The notes: generated from the letters alone by a model not told the origin. A DNA stretch of 64,000 nt from Mesorhizobium ciceri WSM4083 (GCF_000519305.1 NZ_JAFG01000004.1:682001-746000), one strand, 5' to 3'. Positions 1-9,081 are shown, counted from the stretch's first letter. A program made the numbers and translations.

Positions 1-161
1 ACGCCGCCCATAACGCGGATCAGCGTCGACTTGCCTGCGCCATTTTCGCCGAGAAGGGCGTGAATTTCGCCTGGCTGCACGGCGAAATCGACCTTGTCCA
101 GGGGTTTGACTCCAGGATAGTCCTTCTCGATCTGGCTGAGCTCAATAACAGACGCTGACAT
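1..161 (-). CDS. Sugar ABC transporter ATP-binding protein (N-terminal fragment, cut by window edge)
   Basis: Only the first 53 residues are present; the gene runs off the left edge. The ATG lies at 161-159. The fragment contains the Walker A loop GENGAGKST, preceded by the PGEIHALL strand typical of the double-ATPase subunits of ribose/xylose-type sugar importers (RbsA/XylG class). In that family it is a cytoplasmic ATPase that drives uptake with a permease and a periplasmic binding protein. It follows the substrate-binding protein gene at 236-1447 on the same strand with a 74-base gap, so the two are probably co-transcribed. Family call is solid; the sugar is unknown. Confidence 0.85.
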   Translation of the reverse strand, partial: MSASVIELSQIEKDYPGVKPLDKVDFAVQPGEIHALLGENGAGKSTLIRVMGG

Positions 162-235
162 ATCCGGTGCTCGAACTGTTCAATGCACGTCCGGTGCACG
201 CCCAGGATGGGCGCACACCGGGTCGCCTGGGAAGC

Positions 236-1447
236 TTACTTCGGATAGTCGGGATTGAATGTGCTCGGATTATAGCCGGCGGGCAGCCCGTTGCTTGGCG
301 ACAGATCACCCGGATCGCTCATGCTGACATGGTCGAGCAGATGCCTGTCGCCCTTGACCGAGATCGTATCCGCACCCGGCGACGTGACGACCTGGAAGCT
401 CACCTCGACCTTGTCCGGGACCGAGATGCCCTTGAGCACGTCGAGCGCGGTCTCGATGCCGGTGATGCCCATCGACGTCGGATAATCGATGCCGACCATC
501 TTGATGTTGTGCTGGTTGGCCAGCTGATACATCCGGGCAACGTCGCCGCCGGTCATCGGTGGAAATTCGCCGTCCTTGTAGCCGGCGTCAAGAAACGCTT
601 CGATCGCGCCGTAGCCCTGAAGCGCACTGTCGGCCAGGACGCCGTCGATGGCCTTGCCGTGCTTCTGGATCAGCGCTGCCATCACCGACTTGCCGGTTGC
701 CGGGTTCCAGTCGCAATACTGCTTCTCCAGCACCTTGATGTCGGGAAATTTCGAGAACACTTCCTCGTTCGCCTTGATGCGGATTTCCGCGACGCTCGAC
801 CCGGCGATGCCGGGCAGCATCACGATGTTGCCCTTGCCGCCCAGTGTCTCGCACAACCACTGCGCCTCGAGACGGCCCAGTGCCCAGTCGGATGCCGTGA
901 CGTAGGTGATGTAGTTGGCCGGCGTCTTCACCTTGCGATCGACCATGACAACAGGGATGCCTTGTTCGGTTGCGCGTCCGACGACGGAATCGAGCGCGTC
1001 CTCGGTCGAGGCCGCAATGAGCAAAATGTCGACGCCCTGGCTGATCAGATCCTGGATATCCGCGATCTGCTTGGAGGGGTCGTCGTTGGCGTCGGTGACG
1101 AGAAGATGGGCGATCTCGTCGCGATGCTGGCCGGCGGACCAGAGGACGCCATGCTGGAAGGCGACGCGCCAAGCATTGGAAATCGAAGCATTGGAGAACC
1201 CGATCGTATACGGACCCGCCTTCTTCCATTTTGAGGTGTCGACCATGGTGTTGGCATTAGGGTTCCACATCCAGGTGCGCGGCGCGCCATAGTAGCCGGG
1301 CCTCGTTTCCGGCTCTGAAGCGACGGCTGCGCTGGTCTGGGCGAGCTGGATGGCCGGTGCGGCGGCCATGGCTGCCGCCACGGCCGGCATGCCGCGGATG
1401 AAGCTCTTACGCGAGATCTTGTGGTCTAGTATGCTCTTTATTGACAT
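236..1447 (-). CDS. Sugar ABC transporter periplasmic substrate-binding protein
   Basis: This 403-residue protein resembles the periplasmic-binding-protein-like (LacI/RbsB fold) sugar receptors. I chose the ATG at 1447 because GGAGGAGG lies just upstream; an in-frame extension to 1582 lacks such a site. The N-terminus carries SRKSFI followed by an alanine-rich hydrophobic stretch, which looks like a Tat-type signal with RK in place of RR. The two-lobed core includes NDDPSKQIADIQDLISQGVD, the usual strand-helix unit in which the receptor binds sugar. It is the first gene of a minus-strand importer operon whose ATPase follows at 161. The ligand cannot be read from the sequence. It is divergent from the electron-transfer operon starting at 1763. 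Confidence 0.88.
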   Translation of the reverse strand: MSIKSILDHKISRKSFIRGMPAVAAAMAAAPAIQLAQTSAAVASEPETRPGYYGAPRTWMWNPNANTMVDTSKWKKAGPYTIGFSNASISNAWRVAFQHGVLWSAGQHRDEIAHLLVTDANDDPSKQIADIQDLISQGVDILLIAASTEDALDSVVGRATEQGIPVVMVDRKVKTPANYITYVTASDWALGRLEAQWLCETLGGKGNIVMLPGIAGSSVAEIRIKANEEVFSKFPDIKVLEKQYCDWNPATGKSVMAALIQKHGKAIDGVLADSALQGYGAIEAFLDAGYKDGEFPPMTGGDVARMYQLANQHNIKMVGIDYPTSMGITGIETALDVLKGISVPDKVEVSFQVVTSPGADTISVKGDRHLLDHVSMSDPGDLSPSNGLPAGYNPSTFNPDYPK

Positions 1448-1657
1448 TGGTTCCTCCTCCTGAACGCTCGACAGAGCGCCTAAAATTCTCCTCAGATATT
1501 CGCGCACACGAGACAGTATAAACAAACAATAGATGTTTTTATCCCGGGCAAATCGCACGACTATTTTCCTGACAACCTCCAATTCAGAAAAATTCGACTG
1601 AAAGCGATTTGACGCAAATTAGCAGTCGTTTACCCACGATCGTCAATCTGCCGTCTT

Positions 1658-1674
1658 GTAATAGCTGCTATTAC
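1658..1674. promoter_or_regulatory. Perfect palindrome, putative operator between divergent operons
   Basis: The 315-base gap 1448-1762 separates the importer genes (minus) from the etfBA operon (plus). It holds GTAATAGC-T-GCTATTAC, two perfect 8-base half-sites around one central base, 88 bases before the etfB start. The gap is AT-rich compared with its surroundings, as expected for a double promoter. Such symmetry suggests binding of a dimeric regulator (LacI, GntR or similar), but no regulator gene is next to it in this window. Confidence 0.5.
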
Positions 1675-1762
1675 CTTTTTCGCCATTGGGGGCGGCAAGG
1701 AATACGACTTATCTAGCAGCCGGTGCCGGGCGCTTGAGGTGCGTTCCGTCGGAGGAGAGGCC

Positions 1763-2527
1763 GTGAATATTCTTGTTGTCTTGCGCATGATCCCGGATTC
1801 CGCGGGCGAGCTGCAGCTCGCCGAGGACGGCCGCAGCATCGATCGGGAATGGCTGGATTTTCAGCTCAACGATTTCGACGATCATGCGCTGGAGGAAGCA
1901 ATCCTGCTCAAGGAAGCCGGCGGCGCGAAGGTAACGGCGGTGGCCGTTGGCGAAGGCACCAACCGTGTCCTGCAGATGGCTGCCGCACGCGGCGCCGACG
2001 AAGTCGTGGCGCTTCAGGCCGAGGAGGACGCCATGATCTCCTCACGTGAGATCGCGGCTTCCATCGCGGCGATGGCGCGGGCAAAGTCGGCCGACCTGGT
2101 TCTGTGCGGCGTTCAATCGAGCGAGGATGTCTTCGGCCAGCTCGCGCCCTATGTCGGCGCGCTGCTCGACTGGCCGCATGTGTCGGGAACCAACCGTATC
2201 GTTGCGAACGGCGCCGTGCTTCGGGTCACGCAAGAGCGCGGCGCCGGTGTCGCCGTCACCTATGAGTTGGCCACGCCGGCGGTGCTGGGCGTTCAGACAG
2301 CGTCGAAGGCGCCACGCTATGTCTCCGGCAGCAAGCTTCGCGAAGCATCCAAGACGCCCATTGGCCGCGCCGCGCCCGAATCGTCAGGCTTCGAGCGTTC
2401 CGCCGAGATCATCACATTGCGCCTGCCAGTCCAGGGCGGCTCCGGCGAGAATCTCGGCGGCGATGCCGAGACAGTCGCGGATCGGCTGGTCAGCATCCTG
2501 GCAGCCAAGGGCCTGGCGAGGAACTGA
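1763..2527 (+). CDS. etfB: Electron transfer flavoprotein subunit beta
   Basis: The 254-residue product matches the EtfB family: N-terminal NILVVLRMIPD, the acidic stretch with ALEEAILLKE, then a nucleotide-binding core (VTAVAVGEG, AAARGADE) and the conserved ADLVLCGVQSSED region. EtfB binds AMP and one face of FAD and shuttles electrons from dehydrogenases to the quinone pool. I start at the GTG at 1763, preceded by GGAGGAG at five bases; an upstream GTG at 1739 has no such site. It is followed after three bases by etfA and one more base later by a membrane Fe-S protein, so the three form an electron-transfer unit. It looks like the DgcB-associated type rather than the housekeeping fatty-acid Etf. 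Confidence 0.9.
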   Translation: MNILVVLRMIPDSAGELQLAEDGRSIDREWLDFQLNDFDDHALEEAILLKEAGGAKVTAVAVGEGTNRVLQMAAARGADEVVALQAEEDAMISSREIAASIAAMARAKSADLVLCGVQSSEDVFGQLAPYVGALLDWPHVSGTNRIVANGAVLRVTQERGAGVAVTYELATPAVLGVQTASKAPRYVSGSKLREASKTPIGRAAPESSGFERSAEIITLRLPVQGGSGENLGGDAETVADRLVSILAAKGLARN

Positions 2528-2530
2528 GCC

Positions 2531-3499
2531 ATGAAATTGATTGCCTGTACCGAAGGCCACTCCAGCAAGATCGAAGCCTTCTCCCTCGAAATGATCGCCG
2601 CGGCGCGTTCGATCGCCCAGGCCGGCGACGAGGTTGTCGCCTTTTTCGCCGGTCGTGACGCGGAAGGCGCGTCCGCTTCCTTCGGTGCCGCCGATCGCCT
2701 GATCGTGGCCCGCGCGACAAAATTAGATGTCATTCCCGCCGAGACCTATGCGGTGCTTCTGCGCGATGTCGTCACCGCCGAGAGCCCCGGCCTGGTCCTG
2801 GTTCCCTATTCGGCAAACGGGCTGGACGTGGCAGCCGACATCGCGGCGCGAACCGGCTGGCCGCTCATCTCCTATGTCAATGAAATCAAGCGGCACGGTG
2901 AAAGCCTGACGATTGTCGCGCAGATGTATGGCGGCAAGGTACTCGCCGACTGCGAAGTGCAACTGCCCGCCATTTTGATGATCAACCCAGGGGCCTTCGC
3001 GGAGGCAGCGCCAGGCCCGATCGCCGCCGCGAGCGTGCAGACGATCGATGCCGAACCCACGCTCGCCAGCGGCAAGGTAAGAATGGTGGCCATCGACGTG
3101 CCGGATTATGCCGACGTCGATCTGACGACAGCCGAGAGGATCGTGTGCGTGGGCCGCGGCATCGGCGACGAGGCAAGCATCGACCTTGCGCGCAATCTGG
3201 CGACGATGCTGGGGGCGGAGATCGCCGGCAGCCGTCCTGTCGTCGACAATGGCTGGCTGCCGAAGCTGCGCCAGGTGGGCAAATCCGGCCAGAAGGTGAA
3301 GCCGAAGCTCTATCTGGCGCTCGGCGTGTCCGGTGCGCCCGAACATCTCGAGGGCATGTCGCAGGCCGACCTCATTATTGCCGTCAACACTGATCCGAAG
3401 GCCCCTATCTTCAATGTCGCGCATTACGGTGCGACCTGTGACCTGTTCGATCTCGTCGCCAATCTGAGCGACAGGCTGCGGGCCGGCTCTGGCCGTTGA
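2531..3499 (+). CDS. etfA: Electron transfer flavoprotein subunit alpha
   Basis: This 322-residue protein is EtfA. The C-terminal FAD-binding domain is clear: GSRPVVDNGWLPKLRQVGKS, then KPKLYLALGVSGAPEHLEGM and AVNTDPKAPIFNVAHYGATC, all signature blocks of the family. The N-terminal domain is the usual EtfA alpha/beta fold. The protein pairs with EtfB to hold one FAD and passes electrons from a partner dehydrogenase. ATG start at 2531 is three bases after etfB; the stop is one base before the next gene. Which dehydrogenase feeds it is not evident here. Confidence 0.92.
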   Translation: MKLIACTEGHSSKIEAFSLEMIAAARSIAQAGDEVVAFFAGRDAEGASASFGAADRLIVARATKLDVIPAETYAVLLRDVVTAESPGLVLVPYSANGLDVAADIAARTGWPLISYVNEIKRHGESLTIVAQMYGGKVLADCEVQLPAILMINPGAFAEAAPGPIAAASVQTIDAEPTLASGKVRMVAIDVPDYADVDLTTAERIVCVGRGIGDEASIDLARNLATMLGAEIAGSRPVVDNGWLPKLRQVGKSGQKVKPKLYLALGVSGAPEHLEGMSQADLIIAVNTDPKAPIFNVAHYGATCDLFDLVANLSDRLRAGSGR

Positions 3500-3500
3500 G

Positions 3501-5456
3501 ATGGCATCGACCCTGCCACTCTGGATCCTGGTCATCACAGCACTCGCGTTGACGGCCTGGCGCTCGCGCCGTTACGCGTTTGCTCTTGCCAATGCACCGG
3601 CAGCGGCTCGCTTCGACCGCCCGATGCTGCGTCTCCAGGGCGTGATGGTCGCCATCGGCATGCATCGGAAAATGCTCCGCAAGCCGCTTTCCGGCGTGCT
3701 TCACGCTATCATCTTCATTTCGTTCTTCGTGCTGTTCACCGCCACGATCGATGCCTTCGGCTCGCGGCTGTTTCCCGGCTTCTCACTTGCGCCCATCGGT
3801 GGCGAAACCTGGATTGCCGCCCTGCAGGATATCTTTTCGGTGCTGATGCTGGTCGGCGTCGGACTTGCACTCTATCAGCGTTACGTGCTGCGGCCTGCCC
3901 GCTTCGACGGCTCGAGCGGCAGTGATGCGGCAATCATCTATGTGTTGATCGTCCTGATCGTGGCGTCCCTGTTGCTTGAGGCGGCGGCACGCATAGCCGG
4001 TGGCGCAGACGGCTCGTGGCGGCCGGTCGCATCGGCGCTGGCTGGATTGCTCGATCGTGCCGGCATACCGGCACATCAGGGCGAAGAGCTGTTCTACTGG
4101 GCTCACGTCGGCGCCATTCTGGCGTTCCTTGTCTATATCCCCGGTTCGAAACACCGGCACATGTTTCTTGCCGCGCCCAACATCTACTTCCGCAGCCTCG
4201 AACCGCGCGGCCTGGCGCCCGCGGTCCCGGAAGCGCGCGAGGCTCCGGGCATCGACAGCCTTGGACAGTTCGACTGGAAACAGCAGCTCGACCTTCTGTC
4301 CTGCACCGAATGCGGCCGTTGCCAGGCGGTCTGTCCAGCCTATGCGGCCGGTCTGCCGCTCAGCCCGAAGTTGCTGATCACCGACATGCGCGACGCGCTT
4401 GCCGCGGGACCTTCGGCGGCCCCGCTGGTCGGCGGCGTGATTTCCGAGGAGACGCTGTGGGCTTGCACCACCTGCCGTGCCTGCATGGAGGCATGCCCGG
4501 TCGAGATCGAGCATCTACCCAAGATCATCGACATGCGCCGTCATCTGGTCGACGAAGGCCGTGTCAGCCCCGGTCTGCAGGAGGCGTTATCGAACCTGAC
4601 CCGTCTCGGCAATTCCATGGGCAAGCCTTCCAAGATGCGGGCCCGCTGGACCAGGGAGCTCGGCTTTCCGGTCAAGGACGCGCGCGAGGAACCCGTCGAC
4701 GTGCTGTGGTTCGTCGGGGACTACGCCTCCTACGATCCACGCGTTCAGGAAATCACCCGCAAGGTTGCCGAACTGCTGACCGCAGCCGGTGTCGACTTCG
4801 GCATTCTCTTCGATGCCGAGCGCAACAGCGGCAATGATGTGCGGCGTGCCGGCGAGGAAGGTCTGTTCGAAACGCTCGCGCAGTCCAACATCGATGAGAT
4901 CAAGGCGTGCAGCTTCAACCGGATCATGACCACCGATCCGCATAGCCTGAATGCGCTGAAGAACGACTACCAGCATTTCGGCGCGACGTTCGAGGTGCTG
5001 CACTATACGGCGCTGCTGGCGGAACTCATCGCGGCGGGAAAACTCGACCTGCATGTCGCCGACGGCGCCAGGGTCACCTATCACGATCCCTGCTATCTTG
5101 GCCGCTACAATGGCGGCTTCGATGCGCCGCGCGAGCTGATCCGCGCCGCCGGCTACACGCTTCATGACATGCCGCGCTGCCGCGAGAACTCCTTTTGTTG
5201 CGGCGCCGGCGGCGGCCGCATCTGGCAAGGCGACGACGGCGTGACCGAGCGGCCGAGCGAGAATCGTATCCGTGAAGCGCTGAGCCTGGGCGACGTCGCA
5301 TACTTCGTCGTCGCCTGCCCAAAGGACAAGGTGATGTACACCGCCGCGATCGATGCGCTCGGCGTCGCCGACAGATTGAAGGCCGTGGACATAGCGGAAC
5401 TTCTCGTGCCGCTTACAAGCCAGGCGCTCGAAATACCCACGGTGGAAACGACCTGA
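3501..5456 (+). CDS. Membrane (Fe-S)-binding reductase, DgcB / heterodisulfide-reductase-like
   Basis: 651 residues. The N-terminal third has several membrane spans (about residues 5-20, 75-95, 108-130, 150-170 and 200-220), as in DgcB-type proteins. Two ferredoxin-like clusters follow near residues 271 and 325 (CTECGRCQAVCP and CTTCRACMEACP). The C-terminal half carries CCG-domain signatures, including YHDPCYLGRYNGG and ENSFCCGAGGG. In Pseudomonas, DgcB with an Etf pair takes electrons from dimethylglycine oxidation to the quinone pool. No DgcA-like demethylase is in view, so the substrate here is open. Placement directly after etfBA supports the role of Etf-to-quinone oxidoreductase at the inner membrane. 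Confidence 0.82.
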   Translation: MASTLPLWILVITALALTAWRSRRYAFALANAPAAARFDRPMLRLQGVMVAIGMHRKMLRKPLSGVLHAIIFISFFVLFTATIDAFGSRLFPGFSLAPIGGETWIAALQDIFSVLMLVGVGLALYQRYVLRPARFDGSSGSDAAIIYVLIVLIVASLLLEAAARIAGGADGSWRPVASALAGLLDRAGIPAHQGEELFYWAHVGAILAFLVYIPGSKHRHMFLAAPNIYFRSLEPRGLAPAVPEAREAPGIDSLGQFDWKQQLDLLSCTECGRCQAVCPAYAAGLPLSPKLLITDMRDALAAGPSAAPLVGGVISEETLWACTTCRACMEACPVEIEHLPKIIDMRRHLVDEGRVSPGLQEALSNLTRLGNSMGKPSKMRARWTRELGFPVKDAREEPVDVLWFVGDYASYDPRVQEITRKVAELLTAAGVDFGILFDAERNSGNDVRRAGEEGLFETLAQSNIDEIKACSFNRIMTTDPHSLNALKNDYQHFGATFEVLHYTALLAELIAAGKLDLHVADGARVTYHDPCYLGRYNGGFDAPRELIRAAGYTLHDMPRCRENSFCCGAGGGRIWQGDDGVTERPSENRIREALSLGDVAYFVVACPKDKVMYTAAIDALGVADRLKAVDIAELLVPLTSQALEIPTVETT

Positions 5457-5528
5457 CGGAATGCGATCCAGGAGATCGAAACCAAACACCATGTATGGGC
5501 ATCGGCCCTGAAAGAGGAGAGAGCGATC

Positions 5529-6452
5529 ATGTCGACCCTGAAAATCGGCTTTGTTGGCATCGGAAAAATGGGCACGCCGATGGCGACCCGTCTCATCAAG
5601 GCCGGATACGAAGTGACTGTCTACGACGTCGACAGCAAAGCCGTTATGGAGTTGACCAATGCTGGCGCGAAAGCCGCCGCCGGTGCGCGCGATGTTGCTG
5701 ATATTGCTGAGATCGTCTTTGCCAGCCTGCCCAGCCCGCAGATCCTGGAAAAGGTCGTGCTCGGCGAAGGCGGCATCGCCGAAGGCAAGGCGGTTCGCAT
5801 CTTCGTCGACATCTCGACGACGGGTCCGCGAATGGCCGCCAAGGTTGCCGAAGGCCTTTCAGCAAGGAACGTCGCCATGATCGACGCGCCGGTCAGCGGA
5901 GGATTGAAGGGCGCGCGCAACGGCACGCTCGCCGTCATGGTCTCGGGGCCGAAGGCTGCGTTCGAAACGGCAAGGCCGGTGATCGAGAATTTCGGCCGGA
6001 TATTCTTCATGGGCGAGGTTCAGGGCTCCGCCCAGACCATGAAGCTTGCCAACAACCTGCTTGCGGCGGCAGCACTTGCGATCTCTTCCGAAGCGGTCGT
6101 AATGGGCGTCAAGGCAGGCCTCGATCCCAAGGTGATGATCGACGTCATTAATGCCTCGAGCGGCCGCAATAGCGCCACCGAGGACAAGTTCCCAAAATCC
6201 GTCCTGCCGCGCACCTTCGATTTCGGTTTCGCCACAGGCCTGTCCTTCAAGGATGTCCGGCTGTGCGTGGATGAGGCGGAGGCAATGGGCGTGCCGATGG
6301 TGGTGGGCAGTGCCGTGCGCCAGTTGCTGAGCGTAACGAACCAGCTCTACGGGCCGGACTCCGATTTCACCTGTATGGTCAAGACGGTTGAGACATGGGC
6401 GCATGTGGAGGTCGGCTCAGCCCAGACCCCAGATGTCGCCAAAGCGAGCTGA
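5529..6452 (+). CDS. NAD(P)-dependent 3-hydroxyisobutyrate-dehydrogenase-like oxidoreductase
   Basis: A 307-residue beta-hydroxyacid dehydrogenase. The N-terminal Rossmann motif GFVGIGKMGTPMA binds NAD(P); the substrate-binding DAPVSGGLKGA and the catalytic-lysine region MKLANNLLAAA follow at the usual spacing, and length is normal for the family. The family oxidises 3-hydroxy acids to semialdehydes (3-hydroxyisobutyrate, tartronate semialdehyde and relatives); the substrate here is not evident. GAGGAGAGAGCG precedes the ATG. It sits 72 bases after the Fe-S reductase and two bases before the lactonase gene, so it probably belongs to the same catabolic operon. Confidence 0.88.
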   Translation: MSTLKIGFVGIGKMGTPMATRLIKAGYEVTVYDVDSKAVMELTNAGAKAAAGARDVADIAEIVFASLPSPQILEKVVLGEGGIAEGKAVRIFVDISTTGPRMAAKVAEGLSARNVAMIDAPVSGGLKGARNGTLAVMVSGPKAAFETARPVIENFGRIFFMGEVQGSAQTMKLANNLLAAAALAISSEAVVMGVKAGLDPKVMIDVINASSGRNSATEDKFPKSVLPRTFDFGFATGLSFKDVRLCVDEAEAMGVPMVVGSAVRQLLSVTNQLYGPDSDFTCMVKTVETWAHVEVGSAQTPDVAKAS

Positions 6453-6454
6453 TC

Positions 6455-7249
6455 ATGGGTCAATCCGAACGCTATGAAATCCATGCCGTTCGCTACGGTC
6501 ATTTCGAGCGCCGCTCGGGCGAGAATTTCCTCGGCGGCGATACGCATGACGTTCCCATGCCGCTGGACTACTTCGTCTGGGCGATCGTCGGGCAGAAGCG
6601 CACTTTCATCGTCGACACCGGCTTCGACAAGCCGACCGGCGACAAACGCGGACGCAGTGTCGTCAGGCCCGTCGACGACGGCTTGGCGGCAATCGGCATC
6701 AACCATGTGGATGTCAGCGACGTCATCATCTCCCACATGCATTACGACCATTGCGGGAACCATCATCTGTTTCCGAACGCGACCTTCCACCTGCAGGATG
6801 CGGAGATGGAGTTCGCAACCGGCCGCTGCATGTGCCACCATGCCATGCGCCATCCCTTCGAGGCCGAAGACGTCACCACCATGGTGCGGCGCGTCTTTGC
6901 CGGAAAAGTTTGCTTCCACGACCCGGAGTCGCAGATCGCGCCAGGCATCACGCTCCACAGGGTTGGCGGCCACTCGCGCGGATTGCAGGTGGTGCGGGTG
7001 GAAACCGACAACGGCGCGGTCGTGATCGCGTCCGATGCAGCCCATTTTTACGCCAATATGGAACGCCAGACGCCGTTTCCCGTCTTCGACCGGCTAAGCG
7101 ATGTCATCTTCGGCGTGGAGCGAATGCAACAACTCGCCAGTTCCCCGGCTCACATAGTGCCAGGTCATGACCCGCTGGTTCTCAAGCGCTTCGCGCGCAC
7201 CCGCCAGGACGTCGAGGACATCGTAAGTCTTGCCCATCCTTTGCCCTGA
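6455..7249 (+). CDS. Metallo-beta-lactamase-fold hydrolase, N-acyl-homoserine-lactonase-like
   Basis: 264 residues. The two-zinc site is readable: SHMHYDHCGNH (the HxHxDH motif), a further His in GGHSRGLQ, the bridging Asp in ASDAAHF and the last His in VPGHDP. The layout matches the AttM/BlcC/AiiA group of lactonases. In this operon, with a hydroxyacid dehydrogenase and Etf, hydrolysis of a catabolic lactone is as likely as quorum quenching. I start at the ATG at 6455 rather than further upstream because it begins two bases after the previous stop and aligns with the family N-terminus. Substrate is not determined by sequence. Confidence 0.82.
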   Translation: MGQSERYEIHAVRYGHFERRSGENFLGGDTHDVPMPLDYFVWAIVGQKRTFIVDTGFDKPTGDKRGRSVVRPVDDGLAAIGINHVDVSDVIISHMHYDHCGNHHLFPNATFHLQDAEMEFATGRCMCHHAMRHPFEAEDVTTMVRRVFAGKVCFHDPESQIAPGITLHRVGGHSRGLQVVRVETDNGAVVIASDAAHFYANMERQTPFPVFDRLSDVIFGVERMQQLASSPAHIVPGHDPLVLKRFARTRQDVEDIVSLAHPLP

Positions 7250-7684
7250 GCCTGTGGCTTTGAGGGATGTGCGATCTGGCGACTTGAAAAGGAGGCCTTG
7301 CTAGCGGGCCGCCGCGCTACGAGAGCTCTTCGCGGAGAATTACTTTACATTCAATATCTTAAAGCAAAAAATGCACGCTCACGAGCCTCATTGGCCGTAA
7401 CGGTCCTTTGAGCGGGCAGTATGCCGATGGCCCGTCACGCCAAGCTGCCAGGCCACGTCTGGAGGCGCAGGAACCATTGATTTGACCAGGTTTCCGTGGG
7501 TCAGGATCGGAAGCCGTCTTATCTCGTTTCGCCTAGTCCCGCCACCGCCTCGAAGGGGCAGTTGACTTCCTGCGTCTTGAAGCCGGCCAACCGTCTCGAG
7601 AGGCTAGGAAAATTGCGGGTATGTTCCCAACCGTAACACTTCGTGAAACCTCGTCGTTCGGTAAGTGCGACCACACCTCCTCGT
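7250..7684. other. Gene-free gap between convergent transcription units
   Basis: 435 bases between the lactonase stop and the stop of the glycine-zipper protein on the other strand. Open frames here are short and lack a ribosome site. I see no tRNA-like fold, stress promoter or clear terminator with a T-run. Confidence 0.6.
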
Positions 7685-8287
7685 TCAAGGCCGATTGATC
7701 GCCCGAGCGCTGTCGCGATCGATCTCGTCAGGGATATATTCGCCGGCATTGGCATCGAAGCCGGTCCAGCCGCCAGCCTCGTAAGCCCCGCGGCGTTCGG
7801 CAAGGTCGACCGATCTGGATTGCCCCAGAATTTCCTCGGCGTTTGCAATGAGTTCATCGTCCACCTTGGCCGTGACCAACGTGCCGCCGCGACGTACGCC
7901 CTCCGCATACACGTGCGCATCGTTCTCGGGCACGCCGGACTCCGTCAGACCGCCAACAATGCCTCCGACCGCACCGCCGGCCACCGCCCCGGCAACGGCG
8001 CCGGTCGCGGTGGCGGCGAGCCACCCCGCCGCGACCACAGGTCCGATGCCCGGGATGGCCATGATCCCCAGCCCTGTCAGCAATCCGCCGGCACCGCCGA
8101 TCACGGCTCCAATCCCCGCGCCAGCCCCCGCATCCTCGGCAGCCTCCGAACGGTCGGCATCGTACCAGTCGTCCGAATTATTGGCGACGATGCTGATGTT
8201 CGCATGCGGGACGCCCGTGGCTTCCAGTTCGCGGACCGCGTCGGCCGCGTCGTCATAGTTGTCGAACAATCCAGTTACCGTTTTCAT
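7685..8287 (-). CDS. General stress protein with glycine-zipper membrane region
   Basis: 200 residues. The N-terminus (VTGLFDNYDDAADAVREL) is the short ferredoxin-like domain found in YflT / general-stress-protein-17M proteins. The middle (about residues 50-115) is a run of Gly and Ala repeats (GAGAGIGAVIGGAGGLLTG) that would form two glycine-zipper helices able to insert in a membrane. The C-terminal part is acidic and hydrophilic. It lies 21 bases downstream of the DUF4142 gene and is probably in its operon under the stress promoter at 9082. Function unknown beyond a stress association. Confidence 0.75.
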   Translation of the reverse strand: MKTVTGLFDNYDDAADAVRELEATGVPHANISIVANNSDDWYDADRSEAAEDAGAGAGIGAVIGGAGGLLTGLGIMAIPGIGPVVAAGWLAATATGAVAGAVAGGAVGGIVGGLTESGVPENDAHVYAEGVRRGGTLVTAKVDDELIANAEEILGQSRSVDLAERRGAYEAGGWTGFDANAGEYIPDEIDRDSARAINRP

Positions 8288-8308
8288 CTGATTTCTCCTG
8301 ATCCGTGC

Positions 8309-9052
8309 TCACTTGCTGGCGGCAACGACGTTGCCCTGATAGTCCAGGCCGACGGCGAGGCTCTCGCCTGCCTTGGTTGCATCGCCCCGCCAGATGCCCT
8401 GGTCGTCCTTGGTAAGCTTCGACACGTTGGTATAGCCCGCACCCTCGATGCGGCTCTTGGCCTGGGCTTCGGTGAAGCTGTTTGCGCCAGGGACGAGAGC
8501 GGCGGCATTGGGGGTATTGTCGGTCTTCACCGCCGGTGTTGTCGCTCCCGTGTTGGCGTCCTGCCCGGCTGCGATCTTTTCGATCATCCGCTGGTGCGTC
8601 TTCAGCGTATCGACCGTTTGCTGGACGAATGTCTTGAGCGCCGCGTTGTCACCGCCGCTGGCATAGGTTTCAAACAGCTTGACGGCGTCGGCGTGCGCCT
8701 TGCGCTGCATGTCGACATAGGCTGGATCGATCGGCGCCTGCGCATTCTTGAGCTTGTCGAGATCGCCCTGGTGCTGGGCATCAAGCGCCGGCGGCACTTT
8801 CAATTTCTGTTCGCCGGCCACCGTTGCCAGCTTGGCATTGGCCGCGCCGTGATCGCGGATCATCATCTGGGCGAAGCCCTTGATGCTCTGGTCCTGAATC
8901 TTGCCCAAGGCAATCTGGCTCGAGTCGACTTCGAACTTGCCGCCGATGGCAGCCTTGTCGACGAATTCCTGGGCGCTGTCGGCAGCAAAAGCAGGCACGG
9001 CGAGAAGAATGGAAGCAGCGGCGAGCAATACTGAAAGGTGTCGTGTTTTCAT
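8309..9052 (-). CDS. Secreted DUF4142 protein with C-terminal PepSY-like domain
   Basis: 247 residues with a classic signal peptide (LLAAASILLAVPAFA, cleavage near residue 23). The mature part matches DUF4142: QEFVDKAAIGGKFEVDSSQI and a helical ferritin-like bundle including KGFAQMMIRDHGAANAKL. After a linker rich in Thr and Asn, the last 60 residues (ANSFTEAQAKSRIEGAGYTN) look like a PepSY-type small domain. Expected location is the periplasm. First gene of a two-gene unit; a GGAAC-N16-TGTT stress promoter lies 30 bases upstream. DUF4142 proteins are common in stress and envelope regulons of alphaproteobacteria, but their biochemical role is not known. Confidence 0.8.
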   Translation of the reverse strand: MKTRHLSVLLAAASILLAVPAFAADSAQEFVDKAAIGGKFEVDSSQIALGKIQDQSIKGFAQMMIRDHGAANAKLATVAGEQKLKVPPALDAQHQGDLDKLKNAQAPIDPAYVDMQRKAHADAVKLFETYASGGDNAALKTFVQQTVDTLKTHQRMIEKIAAGQDANTGATTPAVKTDNTPNAAALVPGANSFTEAQAKSRIEGAGYTNVSKLTKDDQGIWRGDATKAGESLAVGLDYQGNVVAASK

Positions 9053-9081
9053 CGGCTTTGTCCTTGCCTAGGGTGCGCCCT

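Noticed and set aside
167..1234. Long plus-strand frame opposite the binding protein
   Set aside because: Binding protein at 236-1447 is clear; the opposite frame has no family resemblance.
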